In this document: one piece after another, positions 19,889-27,516 of the stretch
How the letters are laid out: each line of letters starts with the position of its first letter
Numbering within the stretch: position 1 is the first letter of the stretch
Assembly (NCBI GenBank): GCA_016699675.1
Contig: CP064985.1
Location: 682,001-746,000 of the forward strand
Length of the DNA stretch: 64,000 nucleotides
Reading direction: 5' to 3'
Origin: Austwickia sp.
GTDB taxonomy: Bacteria > Actinomycetota > Actinomycetes > Actinomycetales > Dermatophilaceae
Position numbers and translations under genes: made by a program
Notes under the pieces: generated by a model
What the model was told of the DNA's origin: nothing
The model's database searches: none
What the model saw: only the letters and a program-made list of their open reading frames with translations

Positions 19889-20781
19889 CGATCCTCCTCG
19901 GCGTCGGCGGGCCCGCCCGGGTCCGCCTCGGTGCTGATGCGGTGCGCGCCCGCGTACACGTTCATCCGGTCGCCGCGCACGAACCCGGCGAGCGTGAGCC
20001 CGGTGGCCTCCGCCACCTCGACCGCCAGCGAGCTTGGGGCCGACACCCCGGCGAGGACCGGAATGCCCGCCATGACGGCCTTCTGAGCCAGCTCGTACGA
20101 CGTGCGCCCGCTGACCTGCAGGATCAGCCCGCGTCCGGGCCGATGGCCGTTGAGCATCGCCCAGCCCACCACCTTGTCGACAGCGTTGTGCCGGCCGACG
20201 TCCTCGCGGGCGACGAGCAGTTCGCCGGCCGCCGTGAACAGGCCCGCGGCGTGCAGTCCCCCGGTGGTCTCGAACGTCTTTTGCGCCGTGCGGAGCCGGT
20301 CCGGCAGGGCGAGGATCAGCTCGGCGGGCACGGGGAGATCGTCGACGGTGAGGTCGTAGGGTCGCCGGGCCGTCAGCAGCTCGATGCTCGCCGTCCCGCA
20401 GACGCCGCACGCCGACGTGGTCAGCAGGCTCCGGCGCCGCTCGGGCGGGACCACGACGCCCCCGGCGAGGCCGACATCGAGGAGGTTGTAGGTGTTCTGC
20501 GGGGCGCCGGCCTCGTCGTCGACGACGGACCCGGCGCAGTAGCGGGCGGTCGCCACGTCCTGCGCCGCGTCGATGATCCCCTCCGCCGCGAGCAGCCCGT
20601 GGGCCAGCTCGACGTCGTGACCGGGGGTGCGCATCGTGGTCGTGTACGCCGCGCCGCCGACCCGGACCTCCAGCGGCTCCTCGACGGCGAGCCGGTCCAT
20701 GCGGCCCACCGCGCGGCAGGGCGCGCCTGGACCGGACCGTTCGACGGCGACCAGGCGGCGCCGTACCGTCACCCTGCCCAT
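19885..20781 (-). CDS. fdhD: Formate dehydrogenase accessory sulfurtransferase
   Basis: FdhD transfers sulfur to the molybdenum cofactor of formate dehydrogenase. The 298-residue product has the catalytic cysteine motif SACGVCGTASIEL, the segment EDVGRHNAVDKVVGWA and the C-terminal VRGDRMNVYAG. The ATG at 20781 gives MGRVTVRRRLVAV. No formate dehydrogenase gene is in the window. It is coupled to the DUF6457 gene downstream and lies 31 nt after the citrate-synthase-like gene on the same strand. Confidence 0.95.
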   Translation of the reverse strand: MGRVTVRRRLVAVERSGPGAPCRAVGRMDRLAVEEPLEVRVGGAAYTTTMRTPGHDVELAHGLLAAEGIIDAAQDVATARYCAGSVVDDEAGAPQNTYNLLDVGLAGGVVVPPERRRSLLTTSACGVCGTASIELLTARRPYDLTVDDLPVPAELILALPDRLRTAQKTFETTGGLHAAGLFTAAGELLVAREDVGRHNAVDKVVGWAMLNGHRPGRGLILQVSGRTSYELAQKAVMAGIPVLAGVSAPSSLAVEVAEATGLTLAGFVRGDRMNVYAGAHRISTEADPGGPADAEEDR

Positions 20782-20812
20782 GCTTGCATCATCGCCGCTC
20801 GCCGGGCGTCCG

Positions 20813-22006
20813 TCATCTCGGGCCCGTGTAGACCCCGGTGATGCGGCGACGGGGACCGGCGGCGGCGTACTCCTCCAGCGTGTGCGCCACCCACCCGGCC
20901 ATCCGACCGGCGGCGAACAGGACGGGCGCGGCCTGCGCCGGCAGGCCCAGCTCGTACGTCGCCAGCGCCATCGCCCAGTCCGTGTTGGGGAACCAGCCGC
21001 GGCGCCGGGCCAGGCCGTCCTCCAGGAGCGCGGCCGCCTGCTCGGCGGGCCCGGGTCGGGTCGCCCGGAGGTGCCGCAGGAGGTACGTCGCGCGCGGATC
21101 CTGCCCCCGATAGATCGGGTGGCCGAACCCGGCCGGGGGCGTGGCCGCCGCCAGCGCCGCACCCAGGGCCCGGGCGGGGTCGAGCACCGCCGCGTCCAAG
21201 GCCAGCCGACCGGCGACGTTCGCCGTCCCGTGCAGCGGCGAGTCGATGGCGGACAGGCCGGTGAGCAGGCAGGCGTACAGGTCCGCATGCACATTGGCCG
21301 ACGCCCGCACGGCCGTCGTCGAGGTCGCCAGGTCGTGGTCGGCGTGCACGACGAGCAGCCGGCGGACCAGGTCGACGGCCGCGGGATCGTCGGCGTTGGC
21401 GCCGACCACCGCGCACCAGAGCCGAGCCAGGCCGGCACCGTCGGGGCGCAGCACCGCGTACGCCGGGGGCGCCAGCGCCGCGGGCACCGCCCCAAGGACC
21501 GTGGCCGCGCGCTGGCGCACCGAGTCCTCCTCCAGGTCATGCCGCTGCGGGTCGGCGGCCCCGAGAAGGAGGACGACCAGGCGCATCCGGTCGATGGGCT
21601 GGGCGCCGTCGGGCAACACGTCGAGGGCGGACCGCAGCCGAGCGAGGGTCTCCTCCCCCACCGCGAACGAGAGCGGGCCCGCCGCCTGCCACAACACGGC
21701 GCACACCTCTTCCGGGGTCGACTCGTCGGCCAGCTCCTCGACGGGCCGGCCGCGGAAGAGCAGGGTGTCGTCGTCCTCGATGGCGGTGATGCGGGTGCGG
21801 ATCACCGGCGCGGCCGCGGCGCCCCGGCGGGTCCCGGCTCGCAGGCGTTCGACGTCGTCGACACGGAACCAGCTGGTGTGCCGCCCGCCGGTCGCCGTAC
21901 GGGCCGCGGGGACGAGCCGGCCGCGGCTCACGTAGGCATACACGGTCTGCGGCTTGACCCCCAGATAGCGGGCCGCCTGGGCGGTGGACAGCAGCGCCTC
22001 GGCCAC
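20813..22006 (-). CDS. Citrate synthase-family protein with N-terminal helix-turn-helix
   Basis: The first 60 residues form a MerR/excisionase-like winged helix (TAQAARYLGVKPQTVYAYVSRGRL, then GGRHTSWFRVDDVERL). Residues about 70-397 are a citrate synthase fold: HADHDLATSTTAV, SPLHGTANVAGR, GFGHPIYRGQDPRATYL and NTDWAMALATYELG match the catalytic His, His and Asp regions. Family members make citrate or 2-methylcitrate, but the fusion suggests a DNA-binding, possibly ligand-sensing form. It is divergent from an MFS gene across 82 bp containing two operator-like repeats. Whether it is catalytic, regulatory or both cannot be told from sequence. Confidence 0.88.
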   Translation of the reverse strand: MAEALLSTAQAARYLGVKPQTVYAYVSRGRLVPAARTATGGRHTSWFRVDDVERLRAGTRRGAAAAPVIRTRITAIEDDDTLLFRGRPVEELADESTPEEVCAVLWQAAGPLSFAVGEETLARLRSALDVLPDGAQPIDRMRLVVLLLGAADPQRHDLEEDSVRQRAATVLGAVPAALAPPAYAVLRPDGAGLARLWCAVVGANADDPAAVDLVRRLLVVHADHDLATSTTAVRASANVHADLYACLLTGLSAIDSPLHGTANVAGRLALDAAVLDPARALGAALAAATPPAGFGHPIYRGQDPRATYLLRHLRATRPGPAEQAAALLEDGLARRRGWFPNTDWAMALATYELGLPAQAAPVLFAAGRMAGWVAHTLEEYAAAGPRRRITGVYTGPR

Positions 22007-22021
22007 GACGTACCTCCCGCG

Positions 22022-22050
22022 TTGACCCGATCAACGGTTGACTTGATCAA
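22022..22050. promoter_or_regulatory. Pair of TTGA-N5-TCAA operator-like repeats
   Basis: Two direct copies, ttgacccgatcaa (22022-22034) and ttgacttgatcaa (22038-22050), spaced 16 nt start to start. Each is an inverted repeat TTGA-N5-TCAA. They sit in the 82-bp gap between the HTH-citrate synthase gene and the divergent MFS gene. The likely reading, which is inference, is an operator for the HTH protein itself. Confidence 0.55.
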
Positions 22051-22088
22051 GATTGACGGAAACCGGCCGGAAGCGCCACCGTTGAGTC

Positions 22089-23339
22089 ATGTCCTCCTTG
22101 ACCGCCCCGCCCACCGCCGCGCCAACGGGTCCGGTCGAGGAGGACGTCCGGCTTCGCGACATCGCCCTCACGGCGTACGGTCCCAGCCTCCTCGGCGGCT
22201 TCGGAGTCGGCGCCGTCACCCCGGTGCTGCCGCTGGTCGCGCTCGGCCTCGGAGCCACGACGGCGCAGGCCGGGCTCGTCGTCACGCTCATCGTGCTCGG
22301 CTCGCTGGTGGCCTCGCTGCCCGGCTCCGTGCTGACGGCGAAGGTTGGCGAGCGCGCGGCGCTGGTGGGATCGGCCCTGGTCGACGCGACGATGCTGGCC
22401 CTCATGGCGTGGGCACCGTCGCTGGTCGTGGTCGGCGTGGCGGCGTTCGTGCTCGGCGCCGGTCAGGTCGTCTTCGGCCTCGCCCGGCAGACCTATCTCA
22501 CCGAGGCGATCCCGGTCCGGATGCGGGCGCGGGCGTTGTCGACGCTCGGCGGCGTCCTGCGGATCGGCATGTTCGCCGGACCCCTCGCGGGGGCCGGGGT
22601 CATTCTGCTGTGGGGGCGCCCGGCGGTCTTCCTGATGGCCGCGGCGCTGCTTCTGGCCGCGGCGGCGCTCGCGGCGCGCCTGCCGGACCTGCCGGGCGAG
22701 CGGACCGTACGTCGGGCCACCCCGGTGCACATGGCCGACGTGGTGCGCGACCATCGCCGCTTCTTCGGCACCCTCGGCGTGGGGATCCTGCTGCTCATGG
22801 CGGTGCGGGGCGCCCGGATGGTGGTGCTGCCGTTGTGGGCGGAGCACCTCGGCCTCTCCGACGCCGCCACCTCGCTGATCGTGGCGATCTCCTGGGGCGT
22901 GGACATGCTGTTGTTCTTCCCGGGTGGCTGGATCATGGATCGCTATGGCCGCCGCGTCGCCGCGATGCCGACCACGCTGGGCATGGCTTTGGGCTTCGCC
23001 CTGCTCCCGCTCACCACGGGGTTCTGGCAGCTGCTCGCGGTCGGGGTCCTCATCGCGCTGGGCAACGGGTTCGGCTCGGGCATCGTCATGACGATCTCCG
23101 CGGACGCCTCGCCGGACGTGGGACGTCCGCAGTTCCTCGGTGCCGCGCGGTTCCTGGGCGACATCGGCTCGGCCGGCGGGCCGGCTCTCGTCTCGGTGCT
23201 GGCCGGCGCGGCATCGCTCACCGTCGGGGTCGCGTCGGTCTCGGTCCTGGCGCTGTCCGCCGCGGCCGTCCTGCTGACCTGGCTGCCGCGCGGGCCGGTC
23301 CCGTCCGCCACGTCGGAATCGCCGGTTTCAGTCCCCTGA
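22089..23339 (+). CDS. MFS transporter
   Basis: Major facilitator with about 12 helices in 416 residues. The loop 2-3 motif is degenerate (GSVLTAKVGERAALVG) and loop 8-9 has FFPGGWIMDRYGRRVAAM, which is closer to consensus. Substrate is unknown; the overall look is a drug/metabolite exporter. Divergent transcription from the HTH-citrate synthase gene suggests it is controlled by that protein and may handle an organic acid. The end overlaps the convergent DUF523 gene by 12 nt. Confidence 0.88.
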   Translation: MSSLTAPPTAAPTGPVEEDVRLRDIALTAYGPSLLGGFGVGAVTPVLPLVALGLGATTAQAGLVVTLIVLGSLVASLPGSVLTAKVGERAALVGSALVDATMLALMAWAPSLVVVGVAAFVLGAGQVVFGLARQTYLTEAIPVRMRARALSTLGGVLRIGMFAGPLAGAGVILLWGRPAVFLMAAALLLAAAALAARLPDLPGERTVRRATPVHMADVVRDHRRFFGTLGVGILLLMAVRGARMVVLPLWAEHLGLSDAATSLIVAISWGVDMLLFFPGGWIMDRYGRRVAAMPTTLGMALGFALLPLTTGFWQLLAVGVLIALGNGFGSGIVMTISADASPDVGRPQFLGAARFLGDIGSAGGPALVSVLAGAASLTVGVASVSVLALSAAAVLLTWLPRGPVPSATSESPVSVP

Positions 23340-23858
23340 CGGGGGCTCGGCCGGACGGCCGCTGACCTCCCGGACGGTGACCCCCTGGCAGCGCAGGGCA
23401 GCCGTCAACAGTCCGTCGCCCACGGCCACGCCCAGCCGGTCGGGCGCCGATTCGACGCCGCACAGCGCGCTGCCGGCCTGCAGGATGGCGTGGCTGAACC
23501 GCTCGGAGCGCACCTCCGCCATGACCTTGACCACGCCCAGAACGGCCTGGTCGGTGATGTCCTGACCGGCCGAGGTACGCACCCTGGCGGCACCCTTGAA
23601 GACGTCGATGCCCGCGCCGCCGTCGAGATAGACGTCATCGCGGGCGAAGCACATGCCGCCCTCCAGGGCGGGGCAGACGGCGACGACCTCGCCGCGCCGT
23701 TCGGCCGCGACGAGGTCGGGATCGCTGTATTCCTCACCGGGAGGCAGGCAGGACCTACCGGCAAGGCAGGCGCTGACCAAGGTCCCGATCACGTCCTTCA
23801 TGGTCGCGGGAGCGGCGCCGGAATGCCAGCCCAGGCGGGCCGACGTGACGGCACTCAC
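23328..23858 (-). CDS. DUF523 family protein
   Basis: DUF523 proteins are small and Cys-containing with no settled function. Here VSACLAGRSCLPPG opens the domain and AVCPALEGGMCFARDD, GAARVRTSAGQDITDQAVLG and the glycine-rich DGLLTAALRCQGV follow. The usual SPSCG segment reads GSALCGVE, so the second serine is altered but the Cys is kept. The GTG at 23858 and ATG at 23801 (MKDVIGTLVSACL) are both possible; the latter fits the family length better. It overlaps the convergent MFS stop. Confidence 0.75.
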   Translation of the reverse strand: MSAVTSARLGWHSGAAPATMKDVIGTLVSACLAGRSCLPPGEEYSDPDLVAAERRGEVVAVCPALEGGMCFARDDVYLDGGAGIDVFKGAARVRTSAGQDITDQAVLGVVKVMAEVRSERFSHAILQAGSALCGVESAPDRLGVAVGDGLLTAALRCQGVTVREVSGRPAEPPSGD

Positions 23859-23918
23859 CCCCGCGCGAGGTTCACTTCGCAGGACCCGCAGTCAACGCGG
23901 AGCGTCGACTCAGATCAG

Positions 23919-24016
23919 TCAGATCTGGGCTCCGACGTGCATGGCTCGCCTGATCCACTCGATGGCCTGGGCCACCTCGTCCTCTTCGACCACCAAGGCA
24001 TCCCGTCGTTGGGCAT
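23919..24016 (-). CDS. Possible 32-residue protein with strong ribosome site, one-base frameshift
   Basis: The ATG at 24016 has a strong aaggagg 4 nt upstream. Its literal frame reads 33 unconvincing residues to 23915. A neighbouring frame encodes ALVVEEDEVAQAIEW followed by IRRAMHVGAQI and a stop at 23919, a plausible amphipathic helix. Adding one G to the run gacggg near 24003 joins the start to this frame (MPNDGDALVVEEDEV...). This fits the one-base indels seen elsewhere in the window. It sits about 60 nt upstream of DUF523 on the same strand. Confidence 0.4.
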
Positions 24017-24072
24017 GAGCCCTCCTTTCTCTGCGGCCGCCCCATGGCGGCCGCGCTTCTTTCCTACTTCAC

Positions 24073-24102
24073 GGTAACAAATGTGGTGAACGTTTGTTTA
24101 CC
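24073..24102. promoter_or_regulatory. AT-rich imperfect inverted repeat upstream of the histidine kinase
   Basis: ggtaacaaa (24073-24081) and tttgtttacc (24093-24102) are complementary apart from one extra T, with an 11-nt spacer. It lies in a markedly AT-rich patch between the divergent small ORF and the histidine kinase gene, a 389-bp stretch (23859-24247) with no other clear gene. This is operator- or promoter-like; the regulator is unknown. Confidence 0.4.
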
Positions 24103-24247
24103 CCATGTGTTCGGCCGTTATTGCGAGGTCGGTCACATCGCGGCCAGGCCGGGCCGGCGCGCCGCTCAGGTGGGTCCACCCAGGGCCGATGGGGAGATGT
24201 CGGCGCAGCTACCGCCGGTTTTCGGCGTGCGGAGCAGGAGGACCTCG

Positions 24248-27200
24248 ATGGGGACGGCGGGACTGACCGCCGGGGCCCGGACCAGGCCCATGGCGAGCCT
24301 GGTCCGCTGGCACCTGATCCGGCTCGTGGGCGTGACCCTGCTGCTGGCCCTCCCGGGGCTGAGCACCGCCGTGCTGGCACGCGCGCAGGCGGACCACTAC
24401 CGCACCACCGTGGCGCCCATGCGGGACAGCGTGAATCGGCTCCGCGACGACCTCACCGAATCGTTGGCGGCCTATGACGCGTTCCTGACCAGCGGAAACG
24501 TCAAGCAGCTCGATGGATTCAATCGGGCCCGCGCGGACTACGCCACGGTGCTCGACCAACAGGACGCGTCGGGCCCGTTGTCGCGCGATCGGGTGCGGTC
24601 GCTGCGCGACGCCGGTACGGCGTGGTACGCCGCCGCCGATCGCGTCATCGCCGACGTCCGTGCTGCGGCCCCGGCGGACGCCGCCCCCGCCAGCCAGGCC
24701 TACGCCCGCGCCATCGAGGCGTCCCGAGCCGCCACCGCCGACACGGTCCAGGTGCGCGACGAATGGGCGGCCGTCCACGACCGCACTCTGACGACGGGCA
24801 TCCTGATCAGCCTGGTGGCCGCCGCACTGGCCGGCATCGCGGGCTGGCGGGTCTTCCGGTCTTCCGAGGGCGCGCTGGCCGCGCCCTTGCACGAACTCGC
24901 GACGGTGGTCCGCGCCTACGACTCCGGCGACTGGAGCGTCCGCGCGCCCACGCACCGCGGCGCGACCGAGGTCGTGGAGGTCGCCACCGCGTTGAATCGC
25001 CTGGCCGCCTCCGAGATCGCGGCCCGCGAGGAGCGCGAACTGTCACTGCGCATGCTGGCCACCACCTCCCAGGTCGTTTCCGAACTGGCGATCGCACCGA
25101 GCGAGGACGGCCACTGGGCGCCGGCCTGCGCCTACCTGGGCGCCGCGCTCGGGGCCGACCGCGTCGTCCTCAACACCTGGGAGGACGGGCACTTCGTCCC
25201 CCTCGGCTCGTGGGCCGCTCCCGGTACGCCGCCGGCCGACTTCTTCCTCACCGAGGTGCACGGCCGCGGCGCGGCGCGGGTGCTGCGCGAGGCCATCGTG
25301 GCGAGCTGCCCCGACGAGATCGCGGAGCGCTTCCCGGCCGAGCTGGCCGACCTGATCCGCGCGCGCGGCGGCCGGGCCTGGATCCTGCAGCCGCTGCGGG
25401 TGGCCGACGGCGTCGTGGGCGTGCTGTCGGTCTGGTGCCTGAGCGACCGCACCTGGCGCGGGGCCGAGCTGGACACCGTCGAGCGGTGCGGCTTCGCGGC
25501 CGCCCAGACCGTCGCGGACGCGCGGCAGCGGGCCGGCCTGCACGATCTGGAGGCGCAGAAGTCGGCCTTCCTCGCGACCACCAGCCACGAGTTGCGCACG
25601 CCGCTGACCTCGATCTCTGGCTATCTCGAGCTGCTGACCGAGGGCGAATTCGGCGCGATCGACCCGGAGCAGGCGCACGCCCTCGCGGTCGTGGAACGCA
25701 ATGTCCGGCGGCTGCGCTCGCTCGTCGACGACCTGTTGATCCTCAGCGGCCTCGACTCGGGTCGGGCGATCACCACCCCGGAGCGCCTGCCCATCGACGG
25801 CGTGGTCCGCGACGCCCTCGCCGAGGTCCGCGAGGAGGGCGGCACGAACGGCGTACGCATTGAGTACGACGGCGTCGCTCCCGACCTCGTGGCCACGGTC
25901 AACGGGGTCCACGACCAGCTCGTGCGGGCCCTGCGCTGCGTCATCGGCAACGCGGTGAAGTTCTCCGACGCGGGCGACGTCGTCCACGTCAGCGCGGAGG
26001 TGGAGCCGGACACCGTCGTCGTCACCTGCCGCGACGAGGGCGTCGGCATCCCCGCGGCCGAGGTCGGCCGCGTGTTCGCGAGGTTCTACCGCGCCTCCAA
26101 CGCGACCCGGGCCGAGACGCCCGGCACCGGGCTCGGCCTGTCGATCACGAAGGCCGTTGTGGAGGGCCACGGCGGACACGTGAGCGTGGAGTCCGTGGAG
26201 GACTCCGGGACGACCGTGGTCATCCGGCTCCCCCTGGCCCAACCGGTGGGCGTGGTCGTCGCGGGTTGGCGGACGGGCGCCCCGCGGGTTCGCGGGTGGA
26301 TCGACTCAGGACCGTACGACGAGGGTGGGGCAGCGCGGCTGGTGCGTCAGGGCCCGACTCACCGAACCGAGCAGCAGGCCGGGGAAGCCGCCCATCCCCC
26401 GGCTGCCGACCACGAGCAGCGCGGCGGACGCCGCCGACTCGACGAGCACCGGGGCGGGCCGGCCCCATCGAACGGCGAGGTCCACGGCCACGCCGGCGGC
26501 GGCGGCGGTCGAGGTGAGCTCCTGGAGCAGCTGCGTCGCCTCGGCTTCGATCTCCAGCTCGTCCTTGCTGAGGAGCCCGAGGGTTCCGTACGTCGTGGCG
26601 GCGGGCTCCAGGTGCCAGGCGTGGACGGCCACGAGCCGGCGCTTCAGGGCCGCGGCGGCGTCGATGGCGGCCCGCGCAACCCGTGCCGAGGCGTCCGCGC
26701 CGTCGAGCCCCACGACGACGGGGCCCTCGGGGTCTCCCCCGCTGGCGGGCAGCACGACCACGGATCCCTGGGCCTGATGCAGCACCCCGGCCACCGTGCC
26801 GCCGAGGACGGCTCCGCGCACGCCGCCCGCGCCGGTCGCGCCGAGCACCGTCGTCGAGGCGGTGGCCGAGAGTTGCGCCAGGACCTCGACCGGGTGGCCC
26901 TCGAGGAGGGCGCCTGCCGGGGTGAGCTCCGGGTAGGCGGCCCGCAGCGCGGCCAGGGCCTCGTCAAGGTGGGCGCGGCCGGCCTGCGCGACCCGGGCGG
27001 GGAAGTCAACGCCGTCGAGCATCGCCCGCAGGGCGCCGGTCCGCTTCGGCACGGGCATGCGCGGGACGACGGCGATCAGTACGAGTTGGTCGTGGCGCGC
27101 CAGCGCCCAGCGAGCGGCCCAATGCGCCGCAGCCACGGAGAGTTCGGAACCATCGATCCCGGCCACCACGCATCCGGAGACCTGGGGCGTCTCGTCGTAC

Positions 27201-27484
27201 ATACCTGCCCTCGCCTTCGACGCGGCGCGGCCGCCTCGAACCACGCCGATGAGGCCATCCTACCCGTCGGTACGGCGGTATCCGCTCGCGCTCATGGCTC
27301 GTCACTTAGACGCCAAGACGCCAAGACGCCAAGACGCCAAGACGCGGCTGGAACCTTTTTTTACGGCAAACTCGTGTTTATTAGACCCCTCTCCGTTCAC
27401 CCCACCCTCTACTACCTGTCTTCACCCCCGACAGCATCTTCACCCGGCCCCGACCTGTTCGGATTTTCGTTCGCGCTACTCTAG
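24248..27484 (+). CDS. Sensor histidine kinase; open frame has no stop after the kinase domain
   Basis: Membrane sensor kinase starting at ATG 24248, with aggagg 6 nt upstream. TM1 is near residues 20-42 (IRLVGVTLLLALPGL), followed by a helical extracytoplasmic four-helix-type sensor, TM2 near 180-198 (TTGILISLVAAALAGIAGW), HAMP, a GAF-like domain (about 265-425), HisKA with the phospho-acceptor in TTSHELRTPLTSISGYLELL, and HATPase_c (GNAVKFSDAGD, CRDEGVGIPAAE, GTGLGLSITKAVVEGHGG). The kinase domain ends near 26250 (VVIRLPLAQP), but no stop occurs in any forward frame there. The frame runs 1.2 kb further, antisense through the whole usp gene; that tail looks non-natural. No response regulator is adjacent. 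Confidence 0.85.
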   Translation: MGTAGLTAGARTRPMASLVRWHLIRLVGVTLLLALPGLSTAVLARAQADHYRTTVAPMRDSVNRLRDDLTESLAAYDAFLTSGNVKQLDGFNRARADYATVLDQQDASGPLSRDRVRSLRDAGTAWYAAADRVIADVRAAAPADAAPASQAYARAIEASRAATADTVQVRDEWAAVHDRTLTTGILISLVAAALAGIAGWRVFRSSEGALAAPLHELATVVRAYDSGDWSVRAPTHRGATEVVEVATALNRLAASEIAAREERELSLRMLATTSQVVSELAIAPSEDGHWAPACAYLGAALGADRVVLNTWEDGHFVPLGSWAAPGTPPADFFLTEVHGRGAARVLREAIVASCPDEIAERFPAELADLIRARGGRAWILQPLRVADGVVGVLSVWCLSDRTWRGAELDTVERCGFAAAQTVADARQRAGLHDLEAQKSAFLATTSHELRTPLTSISGYLELLTEGEFGAIDPEQAHALAVVERNVRRLRSLVDDLLILSGLDSGRAITTPERLPIDGVVRDALAEVREEGGTNGVRIEYDGVAPDLVATVNGVHDQLVRALRCVIGNAVKFSDAGDVVHVSAEVEPDTVVVTCRDEGVGIPAAEVGRVFARFYRASNATRAETPGTGLGLSITKAVVEGHGGHVSVESVEDSGTTVVIRLPLAQPVGVVVAGWRTGAPRVRGWIDSGPYDEGGAARLVRQGPTHRTEQQAGEAAHPPAADHEQRGGRRRLDEHRGGPAPSNGEVHGHAGGGGGRGELLEQLRRLGFDLQLVLAEEPEGSVRRGGGLQVPGVDGHEPALQGRGGVDGGPRNPCRGVRAVEPHDDGALGVSPAGGQHDHGSLGLMQHPGHRAAEDGSAHAARAGRAEHRRRGGGRELRQDLDRVALEEGACRGELRVGGPQRGQGLVKVGAAGLRDPGGEVNAVEHRPQGAGPLRHGHARDDGDQYELVVARQRPASGPMRRSHGEFGTIDPGHHASGDLGRLVVHTCPRLRRGAAASNHADEAILPVGTAVSARAHGSSLRRQDAKTPRRQDAAGTFFYGKLVFIRPLSVHPTLYYLSSPPTASSPGPDLFGFSFALL
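26306..27202 (-). CDS. Tandem universal stress protein
   Basis: Two UspA domains in 298 residues. Domain 1 opens GCVVAGIDGSELSVAAAHWAARWA and carries GATGAGGVRGAVLGGTVAG; domain 2 opens PVVVGLDGADASARVARAA and carries the ATP-binding motif GSRGMGGFPGLLLGSVSRAL. Family members bind ATP and are induced by stress or hypoxia in actinobacteria. I chose ATG 27202 (MYDETPQVSG), with gggcagg upstream. It lies entirely antisense to the over-long histidine kinase frame, but the family match makes this strand the real one. Confidence 0.92.
   Translation of the reverse strand: MYDETPQVSGCVVAGIDGSELSVAAAHWAARWALARHDQLVLIAVVPRMPVPKRTGALRAMLDGVDFPARVAQAGRAHLDEALAALRAAYPELTPAGALLEGHPVEVLAQLSATASTTVLGATGAGGVRGAVLGGTVAGVLHQAQGSVVVLPASGGDPEGPVVVGLDGADASARVARAAIDAAAALKRRLVAVHAWHLEPAATTYGTLGLLSKDELEIEAEATQLLQELTSTAAAAGVAVDLAVRWGRPAPVLVESAASAALLVVGSRGMGGFPGLLLGSVSRALTHQPRCPTLVVRS
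27309..27344. repeat. Tandem array of GACGCCAA (4.5 copies)
   Basis: Four perfect 8-bp copies of gacgccaa plus a partial gacg. It lies in the 314-bp gap between usp and the HNH gene (27203-27516). The rest of the gap is a run of eight T (27355-27362) and a pyrimidine-rich, AT-richer stretch leading into the HNH promoter; I see no gene there. The repeat is a possible slippage site. Confidence 0.9.
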
Positions 27485-27504
27485 CAGATAGTGGCTGCTT
27501 CTGT

Positions 27505-27516
27505 TAGGATATACGT
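27505..27516 (+). promoter_or_regulatory. -10 element giving a probably leaderless HNH transcript
   Basis: taggat (27505-27510) resembles an actinobacterial -10 box and lies 6 nt before the ATG at 27517, so the transcript would start at or next to the start codon. No ribosome-binding sequence precedes the ATG, which agrees with leaderless translation. The -35 region is not obvious. Confidence 0.45.

Noticed and set aside
27309..27344. GACGCCAA array considered as a CRISPR array
   Set aside because: Units are 8 bp and directly adjacent with no spacers, and no cas genes occur.
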